A stretch of 64,000 nucleotides of DNA. Origin: Ruminiclostridium cellobioparum subsp. termitidis CT1112. GTDB taxonomy: Bacteria; Bacillota; Clostridia; Acetivibrionales; DSM-1351. Under the pieces are notes generated by a model. That model was not told where the DNA came from and made no database searches. It saw only the letters and a program-made list of their open reading frames with translations. A program made the position numbers and the translations under genes. The stretch spans positions 1-64,000 of the forward strand of contig NZ_AORV01000022.1 in assembly GCF_000350485.1 (NCBI RefSeq). The letters are read 5' to 3'. This document shows positions 26,987 to 34,061 of the stretch, piece by piece. How positions within the stretch are numbered: position 1 is the stretch's first letter; each line of letters opens with the position of its first letter.

Positions 26987-28004
26987 AGCTGCATCTCCAT
27001 TCCTTTTGTGCTATGGCGACAGTTATCCCGTTTCTGCTGTATTTGCAGGCCGTCAGTCTCCCGTTTCCTGCCTTCACAGCCGCCCTTTCACATACATTGT
27101 CAACTCCCGTAGTCTCCCTTACAAAATCGGATTGTGAAAAGGAGCCCTGCACTTCTGAAAGTTCCCGTGCCGAATATGTATAAAAGGGAATTTTCAAATG
27201 CTTTGCAAGCATGATCAGGGCCTTTTCCCCGGCTTTTATATCAATGGAGGCCATGGCACCGACCTCACAGGCTGATATACCGTGACTGCACAGGACTGAG
27301 TTTATGACCTCCAAAAGGTTTTCGTATACGGTATTTTTCCTGCACCCAATGCCAATTACATATTGTTTTGGTATAAGGTGTAGCGTGTGAGAAAATTTTT
27401 TCTTATACTCCCTTGAAATATAAATGCCTGCATGGGCATTATCACTTGTGTCTATATACTCGGGCAAACTGCCGTCAACAGGAAAATCCGAATACAGTCC
27501 GACGGTTTCGCCCCTTAATATGGCTGCCGAGATATACTTAATATTTTCAATATTTGCTATAAAGCAGCCATGTTCTTCCGCCCAGGAGTCCACAGCAAAT
27601 TTCCGGTTGATATCCGTGGCCGTAGTTATAACGGGCTGAGCCGAAAGAATGTCTGCAAGGCGGACTGCAAGGCTGTTGGCTCCTCCCATATGTCCCGACA
27701 GAACAGGTATCACATATCTACCCTTTTCGTCGATGACCAGAACCGCCGGATCACTGTCCTTTGAACGGATATACGGCGCTATGGCCCGAACCGCTATCCC
27801 GGCCGCGCCTATGAATATGACAGCATTGCAATTTTCAAAGGCTTTTTTTGTATGCGTCCTTATGTCTTCGGTCAGAAGCATCAAATCGTCCGTAGCATAT
27901 TTGCAGCAGCCTTCTGCTTCATATCCCAGCTTGAGCAGCTCCTGACGCAGCCTTTTGCACAATATTCCGCCTGCTTTTGTAAAGGAGGTCAGTTGTATTT
28001 TCAT
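26955..28004 (-). CDS. cbiG: Cobalt-precorrin-5A hydrolase
   Basis: A 349-residue protein that opens the delta-lactone of cobalt-precorrin-5A with loss of acetaldehyde. Three parts are visible: an N-terminal domain with V-I-F-I-G-A-A-G-I-A-V-R-A-I-A-P and V-I-P-V-L-S-G-H-M-G-G-A-N, a middle linker, and a C-terminal CbiG domain with I-G-I-G-C-R-K-N-T and the S-D-F-V-R-E-T-T-G-V-D-N-V-C-E-R segment. Start 28004 lies one base after the cbiF stop and gives the usual family length; the longer frame from 28067 would be buried in cbiF. Confidence 0.94.
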   Translation of the reverse strand: MKIQLTSFTKAGGILCKRLRQELLKLGYEAEGCCKYATDDLMLLTEDIRTHTKKAFENCNAVIFIGAAGIAVRAIAPYIRSKDSDPAVLVIDEKGRYVIPVLSGHMGGANSLAVRLADILSAQPVITTATDINRKFAVDSWAEEHGCFIANIENIKYISAAILRGETVGLYSDFPVDGSLPEYIDTSDNAHAGIYISREYKKKFSHTLHLIPKQYVIGIGCRKNTVYENLLEVINSVLCSHGISACEVGAMASIDIKAGEKALIMLAKHLKIPFYTYSARELSEVQGSFSQSDFVRETTGVDNVCERAAVKAGNGRLTACKYSRNGITVAIAQKEWRCSFEDNTGIFGS

Positions 28005-28005
28005 A

Positions 28006-28767
28006 CTATTTTGAACCCTTTCTGAATTCATGTGTAAAAGCAGGGTCATAGAGTTTTGATCTTTCATATTCGTTTCCGAGAAAATGACCCACCAGGATCA
28101 GAGCAGTTTTTGTAATATTATTCTCCTTTGCCGCAGTACTCAATCTGTCAATGCTGGTCCGCACGATTTTCTCATCGGCCCAGCTGGCTTTGTATACTAT
28201 GGCGGCTGGTGTGTCCGGACTGTATCCCCCCGCCATTAGCCTGTGACTGAGTTTTTCAAGCATGGACGAACTCAGGAAAATAACCATTGATGCCTGGTGT
28301 GCAGCCAGCTTTGATATTTCCTCCTTCTCAGGCACCGGAGTCCGTCCCTCCATCCGGGTCAATATTACGGTCTGACTGACCTCCGGCAGGGTATATTCGG
28401 CCTTAAGCGCTGCTGCCGCCCCACAGAAGGAGCTGACACCGGGAACCACCGAATATTCTATTCCCTTTTCGGACAGTAAATCCATTTGTTCACGGATAGC
28501 ACCGTAAATACTCGGATCACCTGTATGCAGTCTTACAATATTTTTATTTTGCCTTGCTCCTGCTTCCATTACTTCTATAACCTGCTCCAGGGTCATTTCG
28601 GCGCTGTTATATATACTGCAGCCTTCCCCGGTATATTTCAGCAGTTCGGGATTGACCAGGGAGCCCGCATAAATAACAATATCCGCTGTTTCAAGCAGGT
28701 TTCTTCCTCTGACGGTAATCAGGTCGGCCGCTCCTGGTCCCGCCCCTACAAATGTCACCATAATCAT
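28006..28767 (-). CDS. cbiF: Cobalt-precorrin-4 C11-methyltransferase
   Basis: A 253-residue tetrapyrrole methylase adding the C11 methyl group. Opens V-T-F-V-G-A-G-P-G-A-A-D-L-I-T-V-R-G, with D-I-V-I-Y-A-G-S-L-V-N, R-L-H-T-G-D-P-S-I-Y-G-A and E-Y-T-L-P-E-V-S-Q-T-V-I-L-T-R-M-E-G-R-T-P, the CbiF/CobM pattern. Two ATGs (28767 and 28761) share one AGGA site. Follows cbiL across a 111-base hairpin-rich gap. Confidence 0.95.
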   Translation of the reverse strand: MIMVTFVGAGPGAADLITVRGRNLLETADIVIYAGSLVNPELLKYTGEGCSIYNSAEMTLEQVIEVMEAGARQNKNIVRLHTGDPSIYGAIREQMDLLSEKGIEYSVVPGVSSFCGAAAALKAEYTLPEVSQTVILTRMEGRTPVPEKEEISKLAAHQASMVIFLSSSMLEKLSHRLMAGGYSPDTPAAIVYKASWADEKIVRTSIDRLSTAAKENNITKTALILVGHFLGNEYERSKLYDPAFTHEFRKGSK

Positions 28768-28795
28768 TTATCCTTTATAACGCATAGATTTAATA

Positions 28796-28880
28796 GAAAA
28801 TTTTTCGGCTGTAGAAAAATTTTCTTACATTAGGCGCGTTTCAACGTGGCAAGATGTCCTGTAGGACACCCTGGACATCT
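28796..28880 (-). other. Two intercistronic hairpins between cbiL and cbiF
   Basis: AGATGTCC (28852-28859) with GGACATCT (28873-28880) sits right at the cbiL stop and contains an alternative inner palindrome TGTCCT/AGGACA. Further downstream GAAAATTTTTC (28796-28806) and GAAAAATTTTC (28814-28824) form a perfect 11-bp stem. Neither is followed by a clear U-tract, so full termination is unlikely. Confidence 0.6.
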
Positions 28881-29559
28881 ATCGCCTCGTTATAATAATA
28901 GTAGAAAAGTAGCTTGAATCATCAGACACATCATCAAGACTCCTGTATATTTTCTCATCCTCCATACTGCAGCATTCCACCATCAGAGCCCTGTCGTACA
29001 GCTTCATTTCCTTTAGCCTGTCTTTAATTGAAGCCATACTCCTGCCGCTTTTCATGAAAACCTTTGTACCTTTCAATGCCAGAAGTTCATCTGTGATCCC
29101 ATAGGAGGCAGGTATTATCATTAGAGCTTCATCCCTGTCACATAAGGATATATTGAGCGCTCCGGCTGAAGCACAGAAAGAGGTGATTCCGGGTATTATC
29201 TTTGTTCTATAACCCCTCTCAGACATAATTCTGTTAATATACATGTACGTTGAGTAAATTGTAGGATCACCCAGGGTTATAAATGCCACGTTCCTGCCTT
29301 TGGACAATTCCTTCTCCAGCATGTCACAGCTTGTCCCATGTGCCTTGTCTAACACTTCCCGGTCCCTGCTCATAGGCATGGGACAAAACAAAAGTTCCTT
29401 ATTTTTTATATAATCCCTGACTATTTTAAGGGCAGTCTTTTCACCATTTGTGTCGGGTACTGCAATCACGTCGGCAGACTGAAGTGTTTCTACTGCCTGT
29501 AACGTAAGCATCCTGGGATCACCCGGCCCGACACCTACACCATATAATATTCCATCCAT
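28879..29559 (-). CDS. cbiL: Cobalt-precorrin-2 C20-methyltransferase
   Basis: A 226-residue tetrapyrrole methylase that methylates C20 of cobalt-sirohydrochlorin. Opens I-L-Y-G-V-G-V-G-P-G-D-P-R-M-L-T-L-Q-A-V; F-I-T-L-G-D-P-T-I-Y-S-T-Y and P-G-I-T-S-F-C-A-S-A match CbiL/CobI. Start 29559 is chosen because GGAGG sits 6 bases upstream; the longer frame from 29580 would include the ribosome site. That site is the pairing partner in leader repeat copy B. Confidence 0.95.
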   Translation of the reverse strand: MDGILYGVGVGPGDPRMLTLQAVETLQSADVIAVPDTNGEKTALKIVRDYIKNKELLFCPMPMSRDREVLDKAHGTSCDMLEKELSKGRNVAFITLGDPTIYSTYMYINRIMSERGYRTKIIPGITSFCASAGALNISLCDRDEALMIIPASYGITDELLALKGTKVFMKSGRSMASIKDRLKEMKLYDRALMVECCSMEDEKIYRSLDDVSDDSSYFSTIIITRR

Positions 29560-29560
29560 T

Positions 29561-29667
29561 TTAACCTCCATGAGCCACATTTATGGCCATAAAATGTTAT
29601 GTAAGCAATTATCCTTTATCGCAATGTGGCGAATAAAGGAGGTTAATTGGCCATGTGCGCTTTCAAA
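29561..29667 (-). repeat. Leader repeat copy B (cbiD-cbiL gap)
   Basis: The block 29628-29667 is identical over 40 bases to 37300-37339 upstream of sbcC. On the minus (transcribed) strand it carries TTAACCTCC, exactly complementary to the cbiL Shine-Dalgarno stretch GGAGGTTAA at 29569-29561. The two ends share 16 identical bases (29561-29576) with copy A as well. The middle has a 14-base palindrome TTTATGG/CCATAAA at 29580-29593 and GCCACAT/ATGTGGC arms. Confidence 0.8.
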
Positions 29668-29684
29668 CTATATCACCCCATATG

Positions 29685-30821
29685 TCAACTGCTGGTATTT
29701 TCCCTTGACAGCATTTCTATCAGCTTACCTGCTCCGGCTGTCCCATAATAGCTACCCTGGGCTGTAAACATTATTACTTCCACCCTGGTCTTGCCGGCAG
29801 CTCTCTGATTCAAGTGGTATTCAATCTTTGACATCATACTTTCATACACTTTTGGGGCCAGCCCTGCCTCCTGCAATATGTCATCCATTTCCTCGGTGGT
29901 TATGGCCTCCATCATTCTTCTTATGAGCTCCCCTGATGCCCCCGCAAGTGCCGCATGGGCCGTAAATATTTCACACCTGCAGTCTGCTGTCCGGGAATGG
30001 GTATTCATTATACCTCCGGCAATCTTGCACAGCTTCCCGGCATGCCCTATCAGCAGGATGTTTTTCACATTCATATAAACGGAATAATCTATGGTCTCAC
30101 CTATAAAGTTTGAACATTTAATTCCCTTTTCCAGGTCAAGGCCAAACCGCTTTAACGCAAAATCTCTTCCGTAATTCCCCGGTGATATGAGGAGAGTCTC
30201 CTGATTTTCTGCCAGCCTGCTGTTTATTTCAACATGAATGGTATCTATCAATGCCTTTTCACTCATGGGCTCAACAATGCCGCTGGTTCCCAGTATTGAA
30301 ATCCCACCGGTTATTCCCAGCCTTGGATTGAAGGTTTTTTTTGCAACCTCTTCACCGTTTTCGGCAGAGATAAAAACAGAGAAACCGCCCTTGTAATTGT
30401 ACTTCAGGGCAGTCTCCATCAAAGCTTCCGTTATCATTCTTCTGGGGACCGGATTAATTGCAGCCTCTCCTACGGCACAGGCAAGACCCTTTTTGGTAAC
30501 ACGTCCCACACCTTCTCCGCCCTCGATCAATATACCATTTTCAATTTTTTCAACTCTGGCAAAAATCCTTATTCCATGTGTAACGTCAGGATCATCTCCG
30601 GCATCTTTTGTTACGGCGCAGCTGACCCACCCCTGTTGTTTGATTATGTCCTCAACCTGAAGGTTCAGCCTAATACCCTTAGGAGTATCTATAGCAATCC
30701 CGGCAATAGTTTTGTCTGTTAAAAGCATTTCAGCACATGCCTTTGCCGCTCCGGTCGCACAGCTCCCGGTAGTAAAACCGCACTTTAATTTCCTGCCTTC
30801 TTTTACAACAAAATCCTCCAT
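29685..30821 (-). CDS. cbiD: Cobalt-precorrin-5B C1-methyltransferase
   Basis: A 378-residue methyltransferase that methylates C1. Opens with L-K-C-G-F-T-T-G-S-C-A-T-G-A-A-K-A, the CbiD hallmark; D-A-G-D-D-P-D-V-T-H-G, G-G-E-G-V-G-R-V-T-K-K-G-L and I-N-P-V-P-R-R-M-I follow. GGAG is 13 bases before the ATG, a long spacing, so initiation may be weak. First of the ring-modifying genes after the cobalt transporter. Confidence 0.95.
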   Translation of the reverse strand: MEDFVVKEGRKLKCGFTTGSCATGAAKACAEMLLTDKTIAGIAIDTPKGIRLNLQVEDIIKQQGWVSCAVTKDAGDDPDVTHGIRIFARVEKIENGILIEGGEGVGRVTKKGLACAVGEAAINPVPRRMITEALMETALKYNYKGGFSVFISAENGEEVAKKTFNPRLGITGGISILGTSGIVEPMSEKALIDTIHVEINSRLAENQETLLISPGNYGRDFALKRFGLDLEKGIKCSNFIGETIDYSVYMNVKNILLIGHAGKLCKIAGGIMNTHSRTADCRCEIFTAHAALAGASGELIRRMMEAITTEEMDDILQEAGLAPKVYESMMSKIEYHLNQRAAGKTRVEVIMFTAQGSYYGTAGAGKLIEMLSRENTSS

Positions 30822-30844
30822 GATAATAAGCTTACTCCAAATCC

Positions 30845-31699
30845 TTAATTTCCTGCTGATTTAACAGAAACAATTTTTTTAATTGCCGCTCTGGCCGCTG
30901 ATATTGTAGCTGCAGTCATATCAACCTCCAGCTTGTCCTCTTTATTCAATATCTCCATCAGGTGCGCTATTCTGGGAAGTCTTAAAGAATGGCTCCTCAA
31001 GAGCTCCGGCTTTGACAAAATTTCTTTTACCGCACCTCCCGTTATGACCCTGCCATGATCCATAACATAGGCAAAGTCACAGTACAGCGGAATAATATCC
31101 ATTTCATGAGTAGCCAGTATGACCGTTATTCCTGTTTTTTCCTTTATTTCCGATAAGAGCTGCAATATCTCGCTTGCTCCTCTGGAATCAAGACCTGCCG
31201 TAGGTTCATCCAGTATGATAACCTCGGGCTGCATTACCAGCACTCCTGCTATGGCCACCCGCTTTTTCTGCCCGAAGCTCAAAGCGTGGGTCGGGCTGTC
31301 AATATATTCAGCAATACCTGTCTGTGTAATGGCCAGCTCGACCCGTGCCCTCACTTCATCAAGCCCCAGTCCCAGATTCATGGCGCCGAATGAAATATCC
31401 TTCCTGACACTTGAAGAAAACAACTGGTCATTGGGATCCTGGAATACTATTCCAATACGCTTTCTCATATCGGTAATGCCTTTTTTATCATACTTTACTC
31501 TTTTACCGTCGAAAAAAACCTCACCCGATTCCGGAGTCAACACACCGTTAAGAGTCAGAAACAGAGTTGATTTGCCTGCTCCGTTCCCGCCCAAAACAGC
31601 TGTGGTCTTACCTTTGGGAATATTTATATCCACCTTGTCCAGAGCAGCTTTTTCTCCATTATATGAGTAGCTTAGATTTTTCGTCTCAATTATATTCAT
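30845..31699 (-). CDS. cbiO: Cobalt ECF transporter ATP-binding protein
   Basis: A 284-residue ABC ATPase powering cobalt uptake with CbiMNQ. Walker A is G-G-N-G-A-G-K-S-T near residue 37, the Q-loop is V-F-Q-D-P-N-D-Q-L-F (typical of ECF ATPases), signature L-S-F-G-Q-K-K-R-V and Walker B V-I-I-L-D-E-P-T-A-G-L-D. The start overlaps the cbiQ stop by 4 bases. Confidence 0.95.
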   Translation of the reverse strand: MNIIETKNLSYSYNGEKAALDKVDINIPKGKTTAVLGGNGAGKSTLFLTLNGVLTPESGEVFFDGKRVKYDKKGITDMRKRIGIVFQDPNDQLFSSSVRKDISFGAMNLGLGLDEVRARVELAITQTGIAEYIDSPTHALSFGQKKRVAIAGVLVMQPEVIILDEPTAGLDSRGASEILQLLSEIKEKTGITVILATHEMDIIPLYCDFAYVMDHGRVITGGAVKEILSKPELLRSHSLRLPRIAHLMEILNKEDKLEVDMTAATISAARAAIKKIVSVKSAGN

Positions 31700-32478
31700 A
31701 TATAAAAAAACCTTTCAGTCATGCCTGCGCTTAAAAGCAGTATGATTACCGCAACAGAAGCAATATACATATTTTTGCTGTATGTATATTCTTCATTTAT
31801 GGTTTTGAACTGCCCATTATAGCCTCTTGATTCAAGGCCTGCATAAATTCTTTCAGACCGCTGATATGCCCTGATAAACAACATGCTTATGATCTCTCCC
31901 AGGGAACTCATTGAAGTTTTAAAATTGATGTTGCCCAATCTTGAATCCTTTGCTATTATCATCCTTTCAACCTCTTCCAAAAGGACAAATATGTAACGGT
32001 ATATCAATTCCATCAGTGTCACGATGATCTGCGGGAGCTTTGTACGTCCCAGCACCTGAAAAAGATCCGACAAAGGAGTATTCAATGAAAGGAAATACAT
32101 GCAGCTTACAGCGCCAAGAGCTCTTAATACCAATTTCAGACTCAGGTTCAGTGAGCCCGCATCAATTCCATATGCATATTGTCCTACCTGCAATCCCATA
32201 AGGAGAGCATGTCCCTGTTCAAATCTGTTGATCAGTATTGTTAAGGTTCCGATAACCATAAAGCCAAGCGGCACCATAATAAATCCCATATATGTGGGCA
32301 GGCTCATTTTACCGAATTTCACAGTGGCTACCGCCATAATCACTATGGTCACCAGACTTAGTGCAATTGAATTAAATAAAAGACATATTGCCAAAGGAAC
32401 CAGTGAAAACAACATTTTTGCCTCGGGACTCACCCTTGATAGGCTTGAGGAATAGGCATATTTATCAGTCAGCATCAT
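31696..32478 (-). CDS. cbiQ: Cobalt ECF transporter transmembrane T component
   Basis: A 260-residue membrane protein, the T component linking CbiM to the ATPase. Several hydrophobic segments and the two cytoplasmic coupling motifs typical of the family are visible: A-K-D-S-R-L-G and A-G-L-E-S-R-G-Y (A-R-G type). Overlaps cbiN and cbiO by 4 bases each. Confidence 0.94.
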   Translation of the reverse strand: MMLTDKYAYSSSLSRVSPEAKMLFSLVPLAICLLFNSIALSLVTIVIMAVATVKFGKMSLPTYMGFIMVPLGFMVIGTLTILINRFEQGHALLMGLQVGQYAYGIDAGSLNLSLKLVLRALGAVSCMYFLSLNTPLSDLFQVLGRTKLPQIIVTLMELIYRYIFVLLEEVERMIIAKDSRLGNINFKTSMSSLGEIISMLFIRAYQRSERIYAGLESRGYNGQFKTINEEYTYSKNMYIASVAVIILLLSAGMTERFFYI

Positions 32479-32768
32479 CCTTCTATACCTGAATCAGTTT
32501 TCCTGCCCGTAAGCCTGCCAAGTACAAAACCGACCAGGCCCGCACCCACTGCTGCCTGAAGAGCGAACAACAGGGATTCTATCTCTCCGCTTGCGGGTTC
32601 AAGCAGAGAATTAAACCATGGTTCATAATCCGGATTGATTTGCAGTATCTGTTCCTCAGCCAGGCCATCAGCTCCTGCAAATTCCGCATTCTTCATCAAA
32701 AGAGGCGGAGCTGCAAGTAATAAAACTACAACCAGTATCAATATCACATTCTTTTTCCATAATTTCAT
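32475..32768 (-). CDS. cbiN: Cobalt transport protein CbiN
   Basis: A 97-residue protein with an N-terminal transmembrane segment (about 7-24), an outside loop containing A-D-G-L-A-E-E-Q-I and Y-E-P-W-F, and a second transmembrane segment (about 65-85) with G-L-V-G-F-V-L-G. This is the small accessory subunit that works with CbiM in Co2+ loading. Lies 18 bases after cbiM. Confidence 0.94.
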   Translation of the reverse strand: MKLWKKNVILILVVVLLLAAPPLLMKNAEFAGADGLAEEQILQINPDYEPWFNSLLEPASGEIESLLFALQAAVGAGLVGFVLGRLTGRKTDSGIEG

Positions 32769-32786
32769 AACGATATCCTCCTCTTA

Positions 32787-33530
32787 TTAAATGGCAGAAA
32801 GCTGTTCCAGTTCTTTTGAACTGTATTTCACCAGCACATTGTAGATCACAACAGTCAGCAGCCCCTCACAAACTGCAAGCGGTAACTGAGTGAAAGCAAA
32901 AATACTTATAAACTTTCCAAGGGAAACCATGAATCCGCCTGTGGCATCAGGATACGCCATAGCCAGCTGCACCGAGGTGGTGACATAGGTCATCAGATCC
33001 CCGAGAAAAGCGGCAAGGAAAACGGCAAGTCCAGATTTCGCTCCCATTTTTTTAGAGAGTTTGAATATTCCAAATGAAACCAAAGGTCCCACAATTGCCA
33101 TGGAAAAAGTATTCGCGCCAAGAGTTGTTATACCTCCATGTGCAAGTAAAATGGCTTGAAATAATAATATTATAACTCCAATGACCGACATGGCCGTGGG
33201 TCCGAATAATACCGCTCCCAGTCCCACTCCGGTAGGATGTGAACAGCTGCCTGTAACCGAAGGCATTTTCAATGCCGACAGCACAAATGCAAAAGCTCCG
33301 CACATGGCCAGCAGTGTAAGATTTTTAGTTGAAGCACTGATTTTCTTTTTGATGGCAAATACGCCTGCTACCAGAAACGGGATACAAAGTGCGCCCCAGC
33401 TTATGCACCAGACCGGTGCCAGGTATCCCTCCATAATGTGCATGGCATTTGCGCTTAAAGGGAACAGCAGAAAGAGACTTATTGCCGCCGCAAGACAGAC
33501 AGCAATCCTTTTAAGACTTACATTATTCAT
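32787..33530 (-). CDS. cbiM: Cobalt transport protein CbiM (substrate-binding S component)
   Basis: A 247-residue membrane protein that binds cobalt. After a signal-like N-terminal helix comes [10 protein letters not shown], whose Met-His start ligates the metal in characterised CbiM/NikM proteins after processing. H-P-T-G-V-G-L-G-A and [12 protein letters not shown] are also typical. The start at 33530 has GGGGG about 8 bases upstream and lies just after the riboswitch terminator; the long open frame upstream (to 33794) only reads through the riboswitch. Confidence 0.95.
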   Translation of the reverse strand: MNNVSLKRIAVCLAAAISLFLLFPLSANAMHIMEGYLAPVWCISWGALCIPFLVAGVFAIKKKISASTKNLTLLAMCGAFAFVLSALKMPSVTGSCSHPTGVGLGAVLFGPTAMSVIGVIILLFQAILLAHGGITTLGANTFSMAIVGPLVSFGIFKLSKKMGAKSGLAVFLAAFLGDLMTYVTTSVQLAMAYPDATGGFMVSLGKFISIFAFTQLPLAVCEGLLTVVIYNVLVKYSSKELEQLSAI

Positions 33531-33564
33531 TTTTAAAACCCCCAATAATTTAATAATATTTGCC

Positions 33565-33608
33565 AAAAAAAATAAAACCTCTATGTTCTTGAAGAAAAGG
33601 GTTTTATT
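33565..33608 (-). terminator. Riboswitch-controlled intrinsic terminator before cbiM
   Basis: On the minus strand AATAAAACC and GGTTTTATT form a 9-bp stem (plus-strand arms 33600-33608 and 33571-33579) with a 20-base loop, followed by a run of eight U (33572-33565). It lies 35 bases before cbiM and about 115 bases after the riboswitch core, as expected for an expression platform that stops transcription when B12 is bound. Confidence 0.8.
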
Positions 33609-33723
33609 TGTAAAAAGAAAAAATAACATAATTTTATGTATTATGGTATTCCGTCTCTTTGACAAACTACACACTTCATACTCTGTGAAGTCATAGCACT
33701 CCGCATATTGGCATTTGCAGATA

Positions 33724-33912
33724 ATACAGGCAGGTCTTCCGACTAAGACATCTTTGTCGGTTCTCACCTTCCCAGGCTGATCGCCCAGTGGCATTTGGAA
33801 GCTTCATACTAAAAATACAAAGCTTCCGGAGAACCTCCTCCGTCATCACGGCAGCAGGACTGTACGGGATTTTCACCCGGCTTCCCTCTTAGTGCTTAAT
33901 TTCTTAAGCAAC
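33724..33912 (-). ncRNA. Cobalamin riboswitch
   Basis: Read on the minus strand, the segment has the cobalamin aptamer landmarks in order: GGGAA then GCCGGGTGAAAATCCCG, ACAGTCCTGCTGCCGTGA, an arm with a variable hairpin (GAAGCTT pairs), the conserved B12-box element AATGCCACTGGGCGATC, then CTGGGAAGG and a closing stem ending near GTCGGAAGACCTGCC. Edges are approximate. Cobalamin binding would favour the downstream terminator and so shut the whole 18-gene operon. Confidence 0.95.
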
Positions 33913-33953
33913 CAGTATTCAAAAATTATTAAATTTTACTAAGGAATGACTAA

Positions 33954-33983
33954 ATTATAAAATCGGTTTCTTGAACCTCTCAA
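33954..33983 (-). promoter_or_regulatory. Candidate sigma-A promoter of the cobalamin operon
   Basis: On the minus strand TTGAGA (33983-33978), an 18-base spacer and TATAAT (33959-33954). Predicted transcription start is about 35 bases before the riboswitch core. The -35 box falls inside the sbcC terminator stem, so the two signals overlap. Confidence 0.5.
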
Positions 33984-33989
33984 GAAACC
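33965..33989 (-). terminator. Hairpin terminator after sbcC
   Basis: GGTTTCTTGA and TCAAGAAACC form a perfect 10-bp stem with a 5-base loop, followed on the minus strand by GATTTTATAATTT, a broken U-tract. About 70 bases after the sbcC stop. Confidence 0.65.
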
Positions 33990-34061
33990 TGAAGTTATAT
34001 TATTTGGTTATTCCCATACCAATTATATCCTAACAAAATCCCTAAAGTCAATTTATACTTA

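Noticed and set aside
33531-33794. N-terminal extension of CbiM upstream of 33530
   Set aside because: The frame only reads through the riboswitch and its terminator; the signal-like helix and ribosome site support the start at 33530.
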